Part shown: positions 1-9,590 of the stretch, one piece after another | How positions within the stretch are numbered: the first letter of the stretch is position 1 | How the letters are laid out: each line of letters begins with the position of its first letter | NCBI GenBank assembly: GCA_027575805.1 | Contig: JANBPU010000211.1 | Coordinates: forward strand, 1 to 28,011 | DNA: 28,011 bases | Direction: 5' to 3' | Origin: Mycoemilia scoparia | Lineage: Eukaryota; Kickxellomycota; Kickxellomycetes; Kickxellales; Kickxellaceae | Program-made: the position numbers and the translations under genes | The notes under the pieces: model-generated | The model's input: only the letters and a program-made list of their open reading frames with translations | Databases searched by the model: none | What the model was told of the DNA's origin: nothing

Positions 1-144
1 GCATTACAAAGACACAAAGTATAATGTGGGCAATTATTTTTGAAGGGTAAAAGTTCACTAGTAAAACTGGATATCCACTTTGCTGTGATTTCCCCTATAA
101 TTATTGGCCGCCAAAATTTACCCTTCAAAAATTATTGCCCATAT
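1..144. mobile_element. MITE copy 1 with outer flank; left arm of long-range inverted repeat
   Basis: The element itself is 24-144 (121 bp). It has imperfect terminal inverted repeats of the form TATGGGCAATAATTTTTGAA, followed inward by GGGTAA, and a TA-like target at each edge. The left edge has one change (ATGTGGG for ATATGGG). Bases 1-23 lie outside the element, yet match the reverse complement of 27937-27959 at all 23 positions. The element matches reverse-complemented copy 6 (27816-27936) with about 7 differences in 121. Similarity stops at the inner edge near base 145. It is a non-autonomous element: no transposase is encoded. Confidence 0.8.
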
Positions 145-538
145 AGAAGTATTTCACTAGTGATCAAATGTATGGTATGCAAAAATGGGCCCTCAGCTAT
201 TTTATATGCAACTCCTGGGGACTAATTTAGCCTAAGGCCTTGTGAACTCTGACCGAATATTGTGAGAAAATAACATTTCTTGTCGCTTCAGTTAGATTTT
301 ATGGCTTAGATATTGCAATTCATAAATACAATTTGACAGAAGTGGATAGGCAGACAAGCACAAACCAGCTTATACCAACTTCGTTAACAACAGCAATGTG
401 GATTATCAACATTACAAGCCGCCACCACCACTTACGGAAATATTTAAAATAAAGTACTGTTTGACATTCTTACTTCCTTTCGCATTTCTTTCTACTTTTA
501 ATTAATCACTTTTACTTATTTGTGTATCTTTTGGGGGG

Positions 539-568
539 AGAGAGAGAGTGTGTGTGTGTGTGTGTGTG
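539..568. repeat. (AG)n then (TG)n microsatellite
   Basis: A short AG run at 539-548 passes into about ten TG units ending near 568. It lies immediately upstream of the ATG at 578 and would sit in the 5' leader of that small ORF. Confidence 0.9.
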
Positions 569-577
569 ACATCCAAA

Positions 578-796
578 ATGTTTCTTAATGTCCACTTTGT
601 TGTTTTAGCTATTTTTATCTGGACAACCTGCTTAGTACCATTATCGACAAATGCATCTCTACTACCAAAACCAAACAGTGGAGATACCAATATACCTAAT
701 GTTGGAGGGGGAGAGGGACAGGTCTGCCTATTTCCAAACTCACCACTTTTTGCTGGAGCTATAAATGACGATAGTAAAGACTCTGGATTAAGTTAA
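578..796 (+). CDS. possible small secreted protein, 72 aa
   Basis: An ATG at 578 in a good context (CAAAATG) opens a 72-codon frame. It begins with a strongly hydrophobic stretch (residues 5-22, VHFVVLAIFIWTTCLVPL) that looks like a signal peptide with a possible cleavage near STNA-S (residues 23-27). The rest is short and rich in Gly, Asn, Pro and Ser, with one Cys after the signal region. The frame is open further upstream only through the TG microsatellite and a GTG codon, so the ATG is the better start. The region just upstream is pyrimidine-rich, as expected of a fungal promoter/leader. I recognise no family. It could be a chance ORF or the first exon of a longer gene. Confidence 0.3.
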   Translation: MFLNVHFVVLAIFIWTTCLVPLSTNASLLPKPNSGDTNIPNVGGGEGQVCLFPNSPLFAGAINDDSKDSGLS

Positions 797-994
797 ACAA
801 ACACAACTTACATACACTTCAGCCAGTAAATGACTGAGCGGGATGTATCAGAACTTGGGATATCTTTTTACCTGACATACACAGCGAGAGACTGATTCAG
901 CTAATTGTAATCACAAAGTAGTACTAAATATTTCAATAATAAATGATCTATTCATATGACTATATATCCTGAGAAAATTTAAATGAAAATGGGA

Positions 995-2722
995 TTATAA
1001 ATCACCAACTACAGTTTCAATTTCCAAAGGATAAACATAAATATACTTTTGGTCCATTCTATAAATTGGTTGAGCCCAATTCCTGGAATTAACTATTTGA
1101 TGGTGGTGGTGGCTGTAATTTCCAGTAGGGTTGGATGGGGATGCTGGTGAAGTGGGTTTTGTATTGGGTGAAGGTAGGGCTGATTGTAAACCTTTTAATG
1201 ATAATGGAGTATCATCATCATCATCATCATCCTTGTCCTCATCCTCTTCGCCATAGTCACCATCATCATTGTTATTGTTGGGTTTATTGAACCCAAATTC
1301 TTTTTCTTGATAAGTATTGATGCTACATTCATCATTAACATTGCCAGGACTATTCAGTTGGACATGGTCCTCGCTTTCTACATTATTATCATCATCAGAA
1401 TCTGTGGATGATGACTGATCGCTGGCCTCACCATGATCAAGACATCCATCCTTTACAATCTTTTCAAATTCACTAATCATTCTTCGGCTATGTTGATGGC
1501 CAGTACTTCCTGAAATAGTCTTGTCAATTCCAGACCCAAAGTTACTAACCACACTTCTGATCCCTGCCATATCCGCGGTGTTACCACTATTGGGTTTTTC
1601 TAGTTTGGGTTTGATGACTATTAGGTCCAGCCTTGGAAGTCGCAAGAAACCCATAGCCAAGCTTTCTTCCCCCTCCTGCTGCCATTGTTGCAATCGAGAG
1701 CTTTGGTGGTGGTCACTATGTTGTGTACTAGAAGATAATCGACGATTATGTTGGCCTTGGCTTGGTGAATTTACAGATAAGGAGGTAGCGGTTAATTGTG
1801 ATGGTGGATACGAATTTGTACCAAACGCCAAACACACATAATCCAAAACCAAATGCGACCAAGGAAGGACATTACGAATCATTGACTTTGTGCCAGAAAA
1901 TACAATCTTAGGGACAGCATGGATGTTGATTTGGAGGGAGGTGGTTGAGCCTGTGTTGTTGGTGATTTTGTATTGTAAATGAAATGCTTGGTTTACTTTA
2001 ATGGTTTGCGGACATATGGTTTCGACAAGGATGCCACATTTGGTGTACGTAATTGGGATTTTGGGGACAAGCAATTTCGTTATTACTGGATCATTATCAT
2101 TTACAGGTAGCGATTTTTGGTCATCGATGTAGTTCCAGGATATTTCCATTTCCCAGTCTTTTATATCCTTTGGTAATCTATAATCTTCTGCATTGGTATA
2201 TGGCTGACCTACTCCTACTTCTATTATCTCTGCTTCTACATTAGGGCTGTTGGGTGAAGAAGATGGTGAGGCAGTTGATGGCTTTCGTTCAAAGTAGTAG
2301 ATTATTCGGAATGTTGTGCCCTGTTCAAACTTGTGTGGGAAATCCGATGGGTTTAGTGAGCTTGATTTCATAACAATACTGTTGTATTTCATTTTCTGGC
2401 TATGACGACTTGGCTGGATGTTTATATCTTTTATGATTATCGAATGGGCACCAACGTTGGCAAGAGTTAAAGCGACCGGGATGATTTTGCTGGTTGTGGT
2501 TGTGGTGGATGAATCTGATGGTTTTCCTGCTGGTTTGGCTAATAGTTCAGCTTGTAAAAAAAATATGTCGCCATTGGCATTGTCGTATTCACTTTCATCC
2601 ATTGGGCTAGATACCTGGGGCTCTGCTGCTACAATTGTGGTGGATTCGTTGGCTGCCATAGCTGTTGTTGTGGCAACAGAATGTAATTGGGGTGGATGTT
2701 GGGACAAGTCTTGCATAGTCAT
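995..2722 (-). CDS. TRAPP-complex subunit with Gryzun/Ig-like domains (TRAPPC11/TRAPPC13/Trs65-like), 575 aa
   Basis: This single-exon gene has its ATG at 2722; a second in-frame ATG follows at codon 3. Residues 51-145 look like a beta-rich domain with a Ser/Thr-rich linker. Residues 220-300 resemble the beta-sandwich of TRAPPC11/TRAPPC13: a 'VNQAFHLQYKITNNT' strand pair, then 'VFSGTK', then 'VLPWSHLVLDY'. This parallels the human TRAPPC11 C-terminal pattern (input strand, FSG.K, LP...Y, then a hydrophobic strand before the end). A strand GFLRLPRLDLIVIKP and a terminal YRMDQKYIYVYP support this. Between them is a long disordered acidic insert with an Asp run (about residues 487-510), encoded by an ATC repeat on the + strand near 1213-1231. 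TRAPP proteins act in ER-Golgi vesicle tethering. No foie-gras/TPR N-terminal region is visible, so it is either a short family member (C13/Trs65 class) or a gene with unseen 5' exons. The exact subunit is uncertain. Confidence 0.55.
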   Translation of the reverse strand: MTMQDLSQHPPQLHSVATTTAMAANESTTIVAAEPQVSSPMDESEYDNANGDIFFLQAELLAKPAGKPSDSSTTTTTSKIIPVALTLANVGAHSIIIKDINIQPSRHSQKMKYNSIVMKSSSLNPSDFPHKFEQGTTFRIIYYFERKPSTASPSSSPNSPNVEAEIIEVGVGQPYTNAEDYRLPKDIKDWEMEISWNYIDDQKSLPVNDNDPVITKLLVPKIPITYTKCGILVETICPQTIKVNQAFHLQYKITNNTGSTTSLQINIHAVPKIVFSGTKSMIRNVLPWSHLVLDYVCLAFGTNSYPPSQLTATSLSVNSPSQGQHNRRLSSSTQHSDHHQSSRLQQWQQEGEESLAMGFLRLPRLDLIVIKPKLEKPNSGNTADMAGIRSVVSNFGSGIDKTISGSTGHQHSRRMISEFEKIVKDGCLDHGEASDQSSSTDSDDDNNVESEDHVQLNSPGNVNDECSINTYQEKEFGFNKPNNNNDDGDYGEEDEDKDDDDDDDTPLSLKGLQSALPSPNTKPTSPASPSNPTGNYSHHHHQIVNSRNWAQPIYRMDQKYIYVYPLEIETVVGDL

Positions 2723-3771
2723 TGTGATAGATATAATTAAAATGTAATGTTAGTGCGGCTGAACTTGTATACACATTCATGAATATAAATGTTATTAGCT
2801 AATAAATCCAAAGATTATGGGCCAAATGCTAGATAGATAAACAAGTGAGTTAGAAAACACAATTTTAGCGTATGTAGCATACAGCTACCCCCTGGGAGTA
2901 GTAAAATGCTTAATTTTCTTATAGAACTGGCAATGAATATAACTCAGTTGATGAATCTTGAGGATATATGGCGCACCAAAGAAAATGACCGAGTCTCCCC
3001 CTGTAAAAGTATTCCAGAATAACATCTTCAATCCCAGCCTGAAATGTATGGCCTATGGGCCAAATTTGATGGTGATGCATGAAGGTGCAAGCTTGTATGC
3101 TTTTGATGAATAACCTGCCATATAAATCGCAGTCATGTTTATAGTAAGTGTACAAATCTTCAACCAAATAAAAATAACAGGTAGAGGAGGAAAACTGCAC
3201 TTGTAAAAAGAGCATTTCCAGTCTTTCAAAAGGTTGGAACTTGGCTATCAGAAGAATTGTTTATAGGCCAGAGATTCTCTTCTGCGCCTATTGGGAAAGT
3301 TATAGCGGAGAAGAGAACACAGCCTACTATATGAATGCCAGTCGTAGGCCCTTTTTTAATATTCATTAAACGAGATTAGATATTTTCTTTAAGATGCAAG
3401 ACAAAGTGTCTTTTCTTAACATTTCCAATTAGTGCTTAAGCCTCTCAATGCCAGATACAAGCCAAATCCCAAAAAAACACATGTATAGCGTGGTTGATCA
3501 TATTGGATGTAGTCCACAAACTCGTGGTATAGAATTGGACTTGCTGATTCTATAACAACAGCAGTAATCCATTTTTAAAGCAGGTTTCTTTGATACTTGG
3601 AAATAATCTCCTGACACTTAGGATAGCCAAGTATGGTCAATACTTTTCAAGATTCTCCCGACATATTTTCCAAGATACATGCATTTCAGTTAACTCAATC
3701 TTTAACAGAGAGCTTTGGTGCTGAGAATGCCTCATGATGACATCTATAGATAATTTAATAACAGTCAGGAC
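2723..3771. other. non-coding interval with decayed sequence related to 8410-8590
   Basis: I see no supported gene here. The stretch 2975-3140 resembles 8412-8590 in the same orientation: both have a CCCAGCC..AA block, then GTAT/CGGGCC-TATGGGCC, then a T-rich block ending CTTTTGATG. The translatable frame seen in the second copy is broken by stops in this one. This suggests a degraded dispersed repeat or pseudogene, identity unknown. Confidence 0.35.
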
Positions 3772-3893
3772 ATATGGATCATAATTTTTGAAGGGTGACT
3801 TTTGGTGGCCAACAATTAAAGGGGCAATCCCAGCCAAATGAGTGATCAAGGTCTATTATCAAATGATCACCCTTCAAATATAACTACCCATAT
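3772..3893. mobile_element. MITE copy 2
   Basis: This 122-bp element starts ATATGGATCATAATTTTTGA and continues with AGGGTGAC; it ends with the inverted equivalent, TGATCACCCTTCAAATATAA followed by CTACCCATAT. TA occurs at both edges in the arrangement expected of a TA target-site duplication. The body shares GGTGGCCAACAATTA..GGGG with the other copies. It is nearly the same length and layout as copy 3. Confidence 0.8.
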
Positions 3894-4599
3894 TTTCCAA
3901 TTAAACAATAGTCCTCCTAATATCAATATTTAAAGTTGAAGTTTCCCTAGATGGCTATTTTCTTGAAAGACAAGCCAAAAGGGGGATTGAGGTCTGGGAT
4001 TAGAATGATAAAGGTGTCCAAGTAGGATATTTTAAATGCAAGAAAGAGACCACATCTGAGCAGTTTGAAAGCCCACTCTAAGGCTCAAAATATTTACTGT
4101 CACCTTCGGGTATCCCAGCAGCCGTGTCTATACACAGTCCAATACCATCCAAAAGTCTCAGCACAACCAACATAACCACCATTAAATCATATTTGTCTAT
4201 TTTGAGTCATTTCAAAAAGGAATAATGTGGTCTGTGAAGAATGAAATAAAATTATAATTGGCGATTCTGGGAGTTGTTTAGGAATCAGCTTCCGCTTGGC
4301 CGCATGATTATCACAAGGAAAACTCATTACCCTACTTGGCATATATTTTTGGACAAAATCCATAAAAACTCGCAACTTTTCAAACTATATTTTGAAATGC
4401 ATGACCCAGAGCTTCTTTGTGCTTCATTTACGATTAAGTTTCAAACCGACACAAATGAATGTACTGAGATAACGATTACAGGCCATATCATACAAAAAGC
4501 AGAAAACGAACCATGCAAATTATGCTATGGGAAATGTTGGGCCATTTCACTTGCACTAAATCTTATTGTAAAACTCAAATGTGATAGCACAAATTGGCT
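3894..4599. other. non-coding interval
   Basis: I see no convincing gene here. An open frame at 4274-4603 begins with TTG, matches nothing I know and runs into the TATA box of the next gene, so it is treated as promoter sequence. Confidence 0.5.
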
Positions 4600-4600
4600 A

Positions 4601-4607
4601 TAAAATA
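4601..4607 (+). promoter_or_regulatory. TATA box of the 4687 gene
   Basis: The sequence GGCTATAAAATAAG contains a canonical TATAAAA about 85 bases before the ATG at 4687. The spacing implies a transcript starting around 4630, which excludes longer upstream frames and decides the start at 4687. Confidence 0.55.
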
Positions 4608-4686
4608 AGCATCCTAGGACAATTTGGAATATTGTTTTCCTTATCTACAGACATTCCTATTCATTACCAATCTTGTTCTTCTGAAA

Positions 4687-5328
4687 ATGAGACATTCGAA
4701 TAGCGCCATTTTTAGAGCCATCATGATGGTTCTTTTCATTTCGGCTTTCCTCCCAAGTATCAAATTTGCTGCTTCAGCAGCAACAGCAACAGCAACAGCA
4801 GCATCAGCACTAGCTGAAGGAAAAGAACTGACTTGTCCAAATGAATATGTCCGCTACTATACCACGTTCCACCAGCCATCAGATCAGCTAATTCGTACTG
4901 ACAAACTCCCTATTGGGATGGCTGTCGAAGATGCGAATAAGCCATTTGCAGTAGATGCTGAAGGCAAAGCTTATGTGGGCTCCATCAAGGCACCAAATGG
5001 TGATTCAGTACAGTTCACTATAAAAGAAGACCAGGTATTTGTTTACTGGAATGCAGGAGATTCAACCCTATTAATGGTTAGCAATAACACTAAGTGGATT
5101 GAGTGTGCAAAGGATTTTCAGAGTTTGGCTTTCACGAACCCCCAAAAAATTATTAATTTCAGGTTCTACAGCAAGACTTATGAACTCATGATGTTTGTTC
5201 CACAGACTAATTCTAGCATATCACATGTAGAAAACCTAGCTAGCAGAACAAAAGTCATTAGCCTGATTGGGCCCTTTTTTAGTACACTTTTTACCACATT
5301 TTTCGTGATGTTCTTTATCAACTTTTAA
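4687..5328 (+). CDS. predicted GPI-anchored cell-surface protein, 213 aa, unknown function
   Basis: The N-terminus has basic residues followed by a hydrophobic core (residues 8-28), a good signal peptide. An Ala/Thr repeat (residues 28-43) encoded by a CAGCAA-type microsatellite follows. The mature part (about 45-185) is soluble, with two Cys (50 and 140) that could form a disulfide and N-glycosylation sequons at 133 (NNT) and 175 (NSS). The C-terminus is a strongly hydrophobic tail (about 189-213) reaching the stop with no charged residue after it. That is the pattern of a GPI-attachment signal, with a plausible omega region near NLAS (183-186). I recognise no domain family. A role at the plasma membrane or wall is inference. 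The upstream in-frame start is TTG; the ATG at 4687 fits the TATA box. Confidence 0.6.
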   Translation: MRHSNSAIFRAIMMVLFISAFLPSIKFAASAATATATAASALAEGKELTCPNEYVRYYTTFHQPSDQLIRTDKLPIGMAVEDANKPFAVDAEGKAYVGSIKAPNGDSVQFTIKEDQVFVYWNAGDSTLLMVSNNTKWIECAKDFQSLAFTNPQKIINFRFYSKTYELMMFVPQTNSSISHVENLASRTKVISLIGPFFSTLFTTFFVMFFINF

Positions 5329-6263
5329 GTAGTCAATAAATGAAAACCACAAAAATAGCGTAGCTAAAATTCTAATAATTATAAATACGATTTTGATAGA
5401 AGGATAATTAAATGCCTGTTGATTGTGATATAGGAAGTTTATTTGTTGTCCAGTAAGTTATAGAAATGTTAAAATAAAAACCGAAACACCACTTGGTAAC
5501 AAGTAAAGCAGGCCAATTGTCTGGGAGGGAGTTATAGAATTTATAGAGCTCTGTTGATCTTGGGATAGTTATTTAAATAAAGGAAAAATTCATCATTGCT
5601 TGATAAAATTATGATATATGATGCCATAGTGACCAAAGCCATTCCTAATTTTTGCATTAGGTAGTTTTATAGTGTAAAGCAGTATAATTCTTACACTTGG
5701 TAGTTTGCTTGTGTCTAGACTTCACCCTACTATACACACCGATTATTATCGTTTTTATTCTGCTGTTTATTGTTTAAACATTTTATAAAACTAGCTGAAT
5801 TGCCCCACCATTCTCAAATTTTAATAAATTATTCTTGGTTTTTTATCTTTGTTAGTTAAGCGAGTAAAGATATTATAATTTAGGCGCACACCTAGAATTG
5901 CGACCACCATCATGTGATCAACCCATAAGTGTAAAGATAAATTCTAAAATTTTTAGAACTTAACTTTGAACAAAGTTATTCTTTTTTAGTGCAAATCATT
6001 GTATTTGATATTTAAAGAATGGGGGAAGTGCATGATTATGGGTTTGGGGAACAAATAGCAATCCCCTCATCACAGTACTTTTATCATAATTTTTAGGGAC
6101 TGCTTATGTCTAATTACTTGTGAAATAAAGCCATCTCATGAAAAATATACTAATATCCCAAAATTGGCCAACGTTCATATAATATTATAAAGAAATTGGC
6201 ACTTTGAAATACCCACAACATAGATAATTGGCGCTCTTTCTACAAAAGAGCCATCAGGATATT
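5329..6263. other. non-coding interval between convergent genes
   Basis: This AT-rich stretch holds the 3' flanks of the surface-protein gene (+) and the orphan gene (-). I see no ORF, RNA gene or repeat that I can support. AATAAA-like polyadenylation motifs occur near 5335 and 5473 on the + strand. Confidence 0.5.
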
Positions 6264-7301
6264 CTATTCGACATAATGCAGGCTATAGGAGTCCGATTTG
6301 ATCTGGTCTTTTAAAATAGACTCAACCTTATCTTCATCAGATTTTGTGAAGCCAATACATTTGAGATTGCCATACTCCATCTCAAACCTAATCTGGCGAG
6401 CCACGCATTCCCTGTCGATATCATAAACCTTGAGCATCTTGTTGAAGTCCTTGATTAAAATGATTGTGTCGGGATATCTTTCAATATAGCCGAACAGTGG
6501 CGACAGGCTGCGCTTGCACCTCCGCGTAGACTTGTGACTGTAGCATTTCCTCAGTCCCAAGACCAGCAAATGGTGGGGAAGCTCCCTTGCCCTGCCACTG
6601 AACAGGATATTGTGTATAGCATCTATGGCCATTTTGTTTATATTTTTGCGGCTGTAAGAAAGTATAGGGTTGACAGCACACTTGTCATCTTGTCTCATCT
6701 GCAGGATGTCAACAAGTAAATTGGAGCTTTCTGTTTTCCTCTTCTTCTCCAGGCTCTTTGGCTTTCTTCTAAGCGCAATATTTATAAGGTCGCTCTTTAT
6801 ATACTTGAATTTTTGTGGGGAGCTGGAGTCGTGCACGTAAATAAACTCCAGTGTCTCCATATGACTAGATAGATTTTGGATAAACTCCTCTTCTGTCATG
6901 TCGGAGGCATCCATCAGCTCTGCAACATCTTCGTCATTTACAACATACTCAAATAAAGCATAAAGAGGGCATACATCTTTTTTATTGGCAAGAGCAAGAA
7001 GCTTTGCTTTCATGTTTTCAGCTATTGTAAACTTAGGAACATAAATGTACCGTTTGAATGCATGGGTCATGTGTCTCTTGTTGATAATTTGGGTCATTGG
7101 GGCGCAGGTCTTGCCGGAGGACTGCAGAACCCAGTGGAAAAGGGCCCTGTACCTGTAGAACAGAGCCTCGAATATATCAACTTTGCTCAGAATTTTATCA
7201 TCGTTCTTTATCAGCTTCGCAGCGTCTTCCAGGATGACCCTAAATGTGTATGGGAATTCTTCCAGAAAATGGTTTCTTTTTTTGAAAAAATTAAGTAGCA
7301 T
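6264..7301 (-). CDS. orphan protein, 345 aa (alternative start at 7481 gives 405 aa)
   Basis: The frame is uninterrupted and clearly protein-like: Lys-rich, alpha-helical, with many aromatic residues. The first 60 codons from the ATG at 7481 are of different composition (hydrophobic, Phe/Thr/Ser-rich, over AT-rich DNA). The ATG at 7301 (MLLNFFKKRNHFLEEFPYTF) begins the charged, conserved-looking part, so I prefer it. Features: a helical N-terminal block (residues 1-60), an acidic segment with EDVAELMDASDMTEEEF, a basic linker RRKPKSLEKKRKTES, and a mixed C-terminal region with several Cys. There is no signal peptide from the preferred start, no membrane segment, and no motif I can name. The longer start would add a hydrophobic N-terminus. 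Function unknown. Confidence 0.55.
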   Translation of the reverse strand: MLLNFFKKRNHFLEEFPYTFRVILEDAAKLIKNDDKILSKVDIFEALFYRYRALFHWVLQSSGKTCAPMTQIINKRHMTHAFKRYIYVPKFTIAENMKAKLLALANKKDVCPLYALFEYVVNDEDVAELMDASDMTEEEFIQNLSSHMETLEFIYVHDSSSPQKFKYIKSDLINIALRRKPKSLEKKRKTESSNLLVDILQMRQDDKCAVNPILSYSRKNINKMAIDAIHNILFSGRARELPHHLLVLGLRKCYSHKSTRRCKRSLSPLFGYIERYPDTIILIKDFNKMLKVYDIDRECVARQIRFEMEYGNLKCIGFTKSDEDKVESILKDQIKSDSYSLHYVE

Positions 7302-7967
7302 TATTAGGTAACAATAAGCAATATGTGTAGAACTTGTAAAAAAGGTAAAATTAAATTTATGTAAAGTAAAAAAGGAAAGTGGTGTGGGGAAAGGGCACAT
7401 GGGAAGGCAGGCCTGAAATACGGCCAATGCTAGAAAAACTCTTGATATTGCAGCGATGCCATGATGACTGGCCCAAAGCATACGATGATGGCTATGAAGA
7501 TTATGGCCATAGAACCAAGGCTGGTGATGCCTTGAGCCCTGATAATCGCAAACCTTGGCCTGGCTGGTCCCCCCACACAGAATTCCAGAGTTTATCTAGA
7601 TACAGGTTTTCGGCAAGGCTCGGGATCTGAAGGCTTGAGCAAAGAAACAAGAAATTTGGTGGCCCTTCTCTTGGGTTTCCTCGTTTCCAGAACCCCAAAG
7701 CGCATGCTGATAGCAAAGGGCTGGCTATCCAAAGCGATCAAGCGGACTAGTTTTGAAAGAGAGAGAAAGTGACAATGCCCGCATGGAAAAGGGTCTCAGC
7801 AAGGCTGATATAAATATTGTTCCGAACAACAGGTGTGGATGGGCTCCCAGCAGGTTTCCAGCCCCTAATGACCCTTTCCCGCCTCATTATTTAATGAAGG
7901 GTGCAAGCTAGTTTGCTCCATAACTGCAGGCCGTTGTTGCATTTAATATTGCACATCGAAAATTTGA
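7302..7967. other. upstream region of the orphan gene; no supported gene
   Basis: ORFs on both strands (7379-7630 + and 7501-7716 -) overlap each other, begin with weak starts or lack recognisable features. The base composition becomes more GC-rich from about 7430. A purine-rich patch (GAAAGAGAGAGAAAG) lies near 7755. Confidence 0.4.
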
Positions 7968-8089
7968 ATATGGATCACAATTTTTGAAGGGTGACTTTTG
8001 GTGGCCAACGATTATAGGGGAAATCTCAGCCAAATAAGTGATCACAGTCTATTAGCAAATGGTCACCCTTCAAAAATTATGATCCATAT
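7968..8089. mobile_element. MITE copy 3
   Basis: This is the best-preserved copy, 122 bp. It starts ATATGGATCACAATTTTTGA then AGGGTGAC, and ends GGTCACCCTTC then AAAAATTATGATCCATAT. The two ends are inverted repeats over roughly 28 bases, with TA at each boundary. The interior GTGGCCAACGATTATAGGGG matches the other copies. Confidence 0.85.
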
Positions 8090-9078
8090 GGCTGCTCCGT
8101 CACCATAGCCGGGCCCTCAATAAAACGTGACATTTTCTTCTTTACTTCAGTGGCGCCACATTTTCTGGTATTTTCATTAAGCAGAGGCATTTCTTATTGG
8201 AAAGCTACACAGCCCAGTACTATAAAGTCCTGCCGTGGGTTGGGCCTAAAAGTGCCATATTCGGGTTCAAAAAGGTACACAATAAGAAAGCTATGTCTTT
8301 TGCAAAGCACAGGACTCGTGCCAGCTGAGAAGCAATCATAATGGCATCCATTTCATAGAGAACAGCGTGCATTGGACCGGCTTAAATAATACTGGAAGCA
8401 GCCGTACCACACAACCAGGATGGCATGGTCTCCTTTGAAGGTGTGTACCAGAAGAATACCCTGGATAGTGGCCAATAACCTGTCAGGCCCCAGCCAAAGT
8501 GTACGGGCTATGGGCCGATGTGCGAGGAATGTATGAGCACGCCTGTTTGTTCCCTTTTGATGGAGAACTGGCCAGATATACGACATAACTTTAAACATTG
8601 GCTGTGCATGGTTTCTACACCTTTTCGGCAGCCAGATGCATCTAAACTTTCTTGGCATACAGGTCTATAAAATAGGCGCCCATCATTTGGTCATTATACA
8701 GCATCCCAACCCGCAATGCCCACTCATGGCGAAATATCCACGCCTGTTCTGAGGGCATGTTCTGGTTACACGAATATCAGAGCATTGGGGGGACTGGCTA
8801 ATTTTACAATCGCTCATCAATGAGTTCGGCACAGGCAAAGTCGATGCAGATCTGGTCTCCCAGTGAGCAGGTTGTGTTTGAAATTAGGCAAAGGGTGTGG
8901 GGGTGGTTCAGCAACGCAGACCCTGTTGCCGTTCCATCCCATGCCATTGTTTCTTCTGGGGCACACCTGGCCAAGCCGCCCAATTTGACAAGCATGAATG
9001 CTGTGCCTACTCACCCTTGCGCTTTTTGCCGAGCAAAATTACAAACTGGTTTCGATGATCATACAGAGCCTATGTTTT
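8090..9078. other. GC-richer non-coding stretch with decayed repeat-like segment
   Basis: The stretch lies between MITE copy 3 and the TATA box of the transporter gene. The part 8412-8590 is related to 2975-3140. Read on the + strand, one frame of it gives AKVYGLWADVRGMYEHACLF and continues FPFDGELARYTT before a stop. This resembles a protein fragment, but the flanking sequence has stops in all frames. An ATG-initiated frame at 8820-9209 runs over the TATA box and is unrecognised. I infer a pseudogene or old transposon remnant. Confidence 0.35.
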
Positions 9079-9088
9079 TATATAAAAG
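9079..9088 (+). promoter_or_regulatory. TATA box of the oligopeptide transporter gene
   Basis: TATATAAAAG is followed by a long pyrimidine-rich stretch (about 9100-9180), a common arrangement at fungal promoters. It is about 500 bases upstream of the ATG at 9591, so a long leader or an unseen 5' intron is implied. Confidence 0.4.
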
Positions 9089-9590
9089 AACTTTGTTGCC
9101 ACATCGCCGCCTCCCTGCCTCTTTTTTATTTCTCAGCTCCTTCACTGTTGCTGTTGCTGACTTGCCTTTACCTCTCTTGTTCAACCCCGAGGGTCGCTGT
9201 TCTTGCTAACAGAAGCTTGTGCTGTAAAAGTCACAACCCTAAGCGCTCGGCAGAGTTCCCAAAACTACAATATTGGCGGTGTGCTCTGAGCTCGGCAAAA
9301 GGCCATTCATCGACCACACGCTTTTCCGAACTCAGCACCAGGAGCGCAATCGTGGATTAAATACACATACGGCATCTTTAGCGTTCTGCAGCTAGTCCAG
9401 TGCTATTACATCCATTAGGGCCTCTTCTTGCCTATTCTGTTTTTGTTTTTTAGCCCGTAGATTTGTCGCACTTGCCTCTCGTTCTCTCCTGCCAGCATAG
9501 CACATCGGTGGCAAATACTGCCATTCCAACCACAGATTTATTCCCAGCCATTTGGAAGACAGGGGCTGCTTGGAGAATTGCCAACAAACA

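Noticed and set aside
40..225. ORF over MITE copy 1, and its counterpart 27624-27920 on the minus strand
   Set aside because: Both are the same MITE sequence read in frame. They are not conserved in the other copies and have no protein features.
548..577. Extension of the small secreted ORF to a GTG at 548
   Set aside because: The added residues are encoded by the TG microsatellite and would disrupt the signal-peptide start.
4274..4603. Plus-strand ORF of about 109 codons
   Set aside because: It starts with TTG, has no recognisable features and overlaps the TATA box that fits the gene at 4687.
8820..9209. ATG-initiated plus ORF, 129 codons
   Set aside because: It runs across the TATA box of the OPT gene and overlaps other open frames on both strands. 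No domain is seen. It could still be part of a decayed gene.
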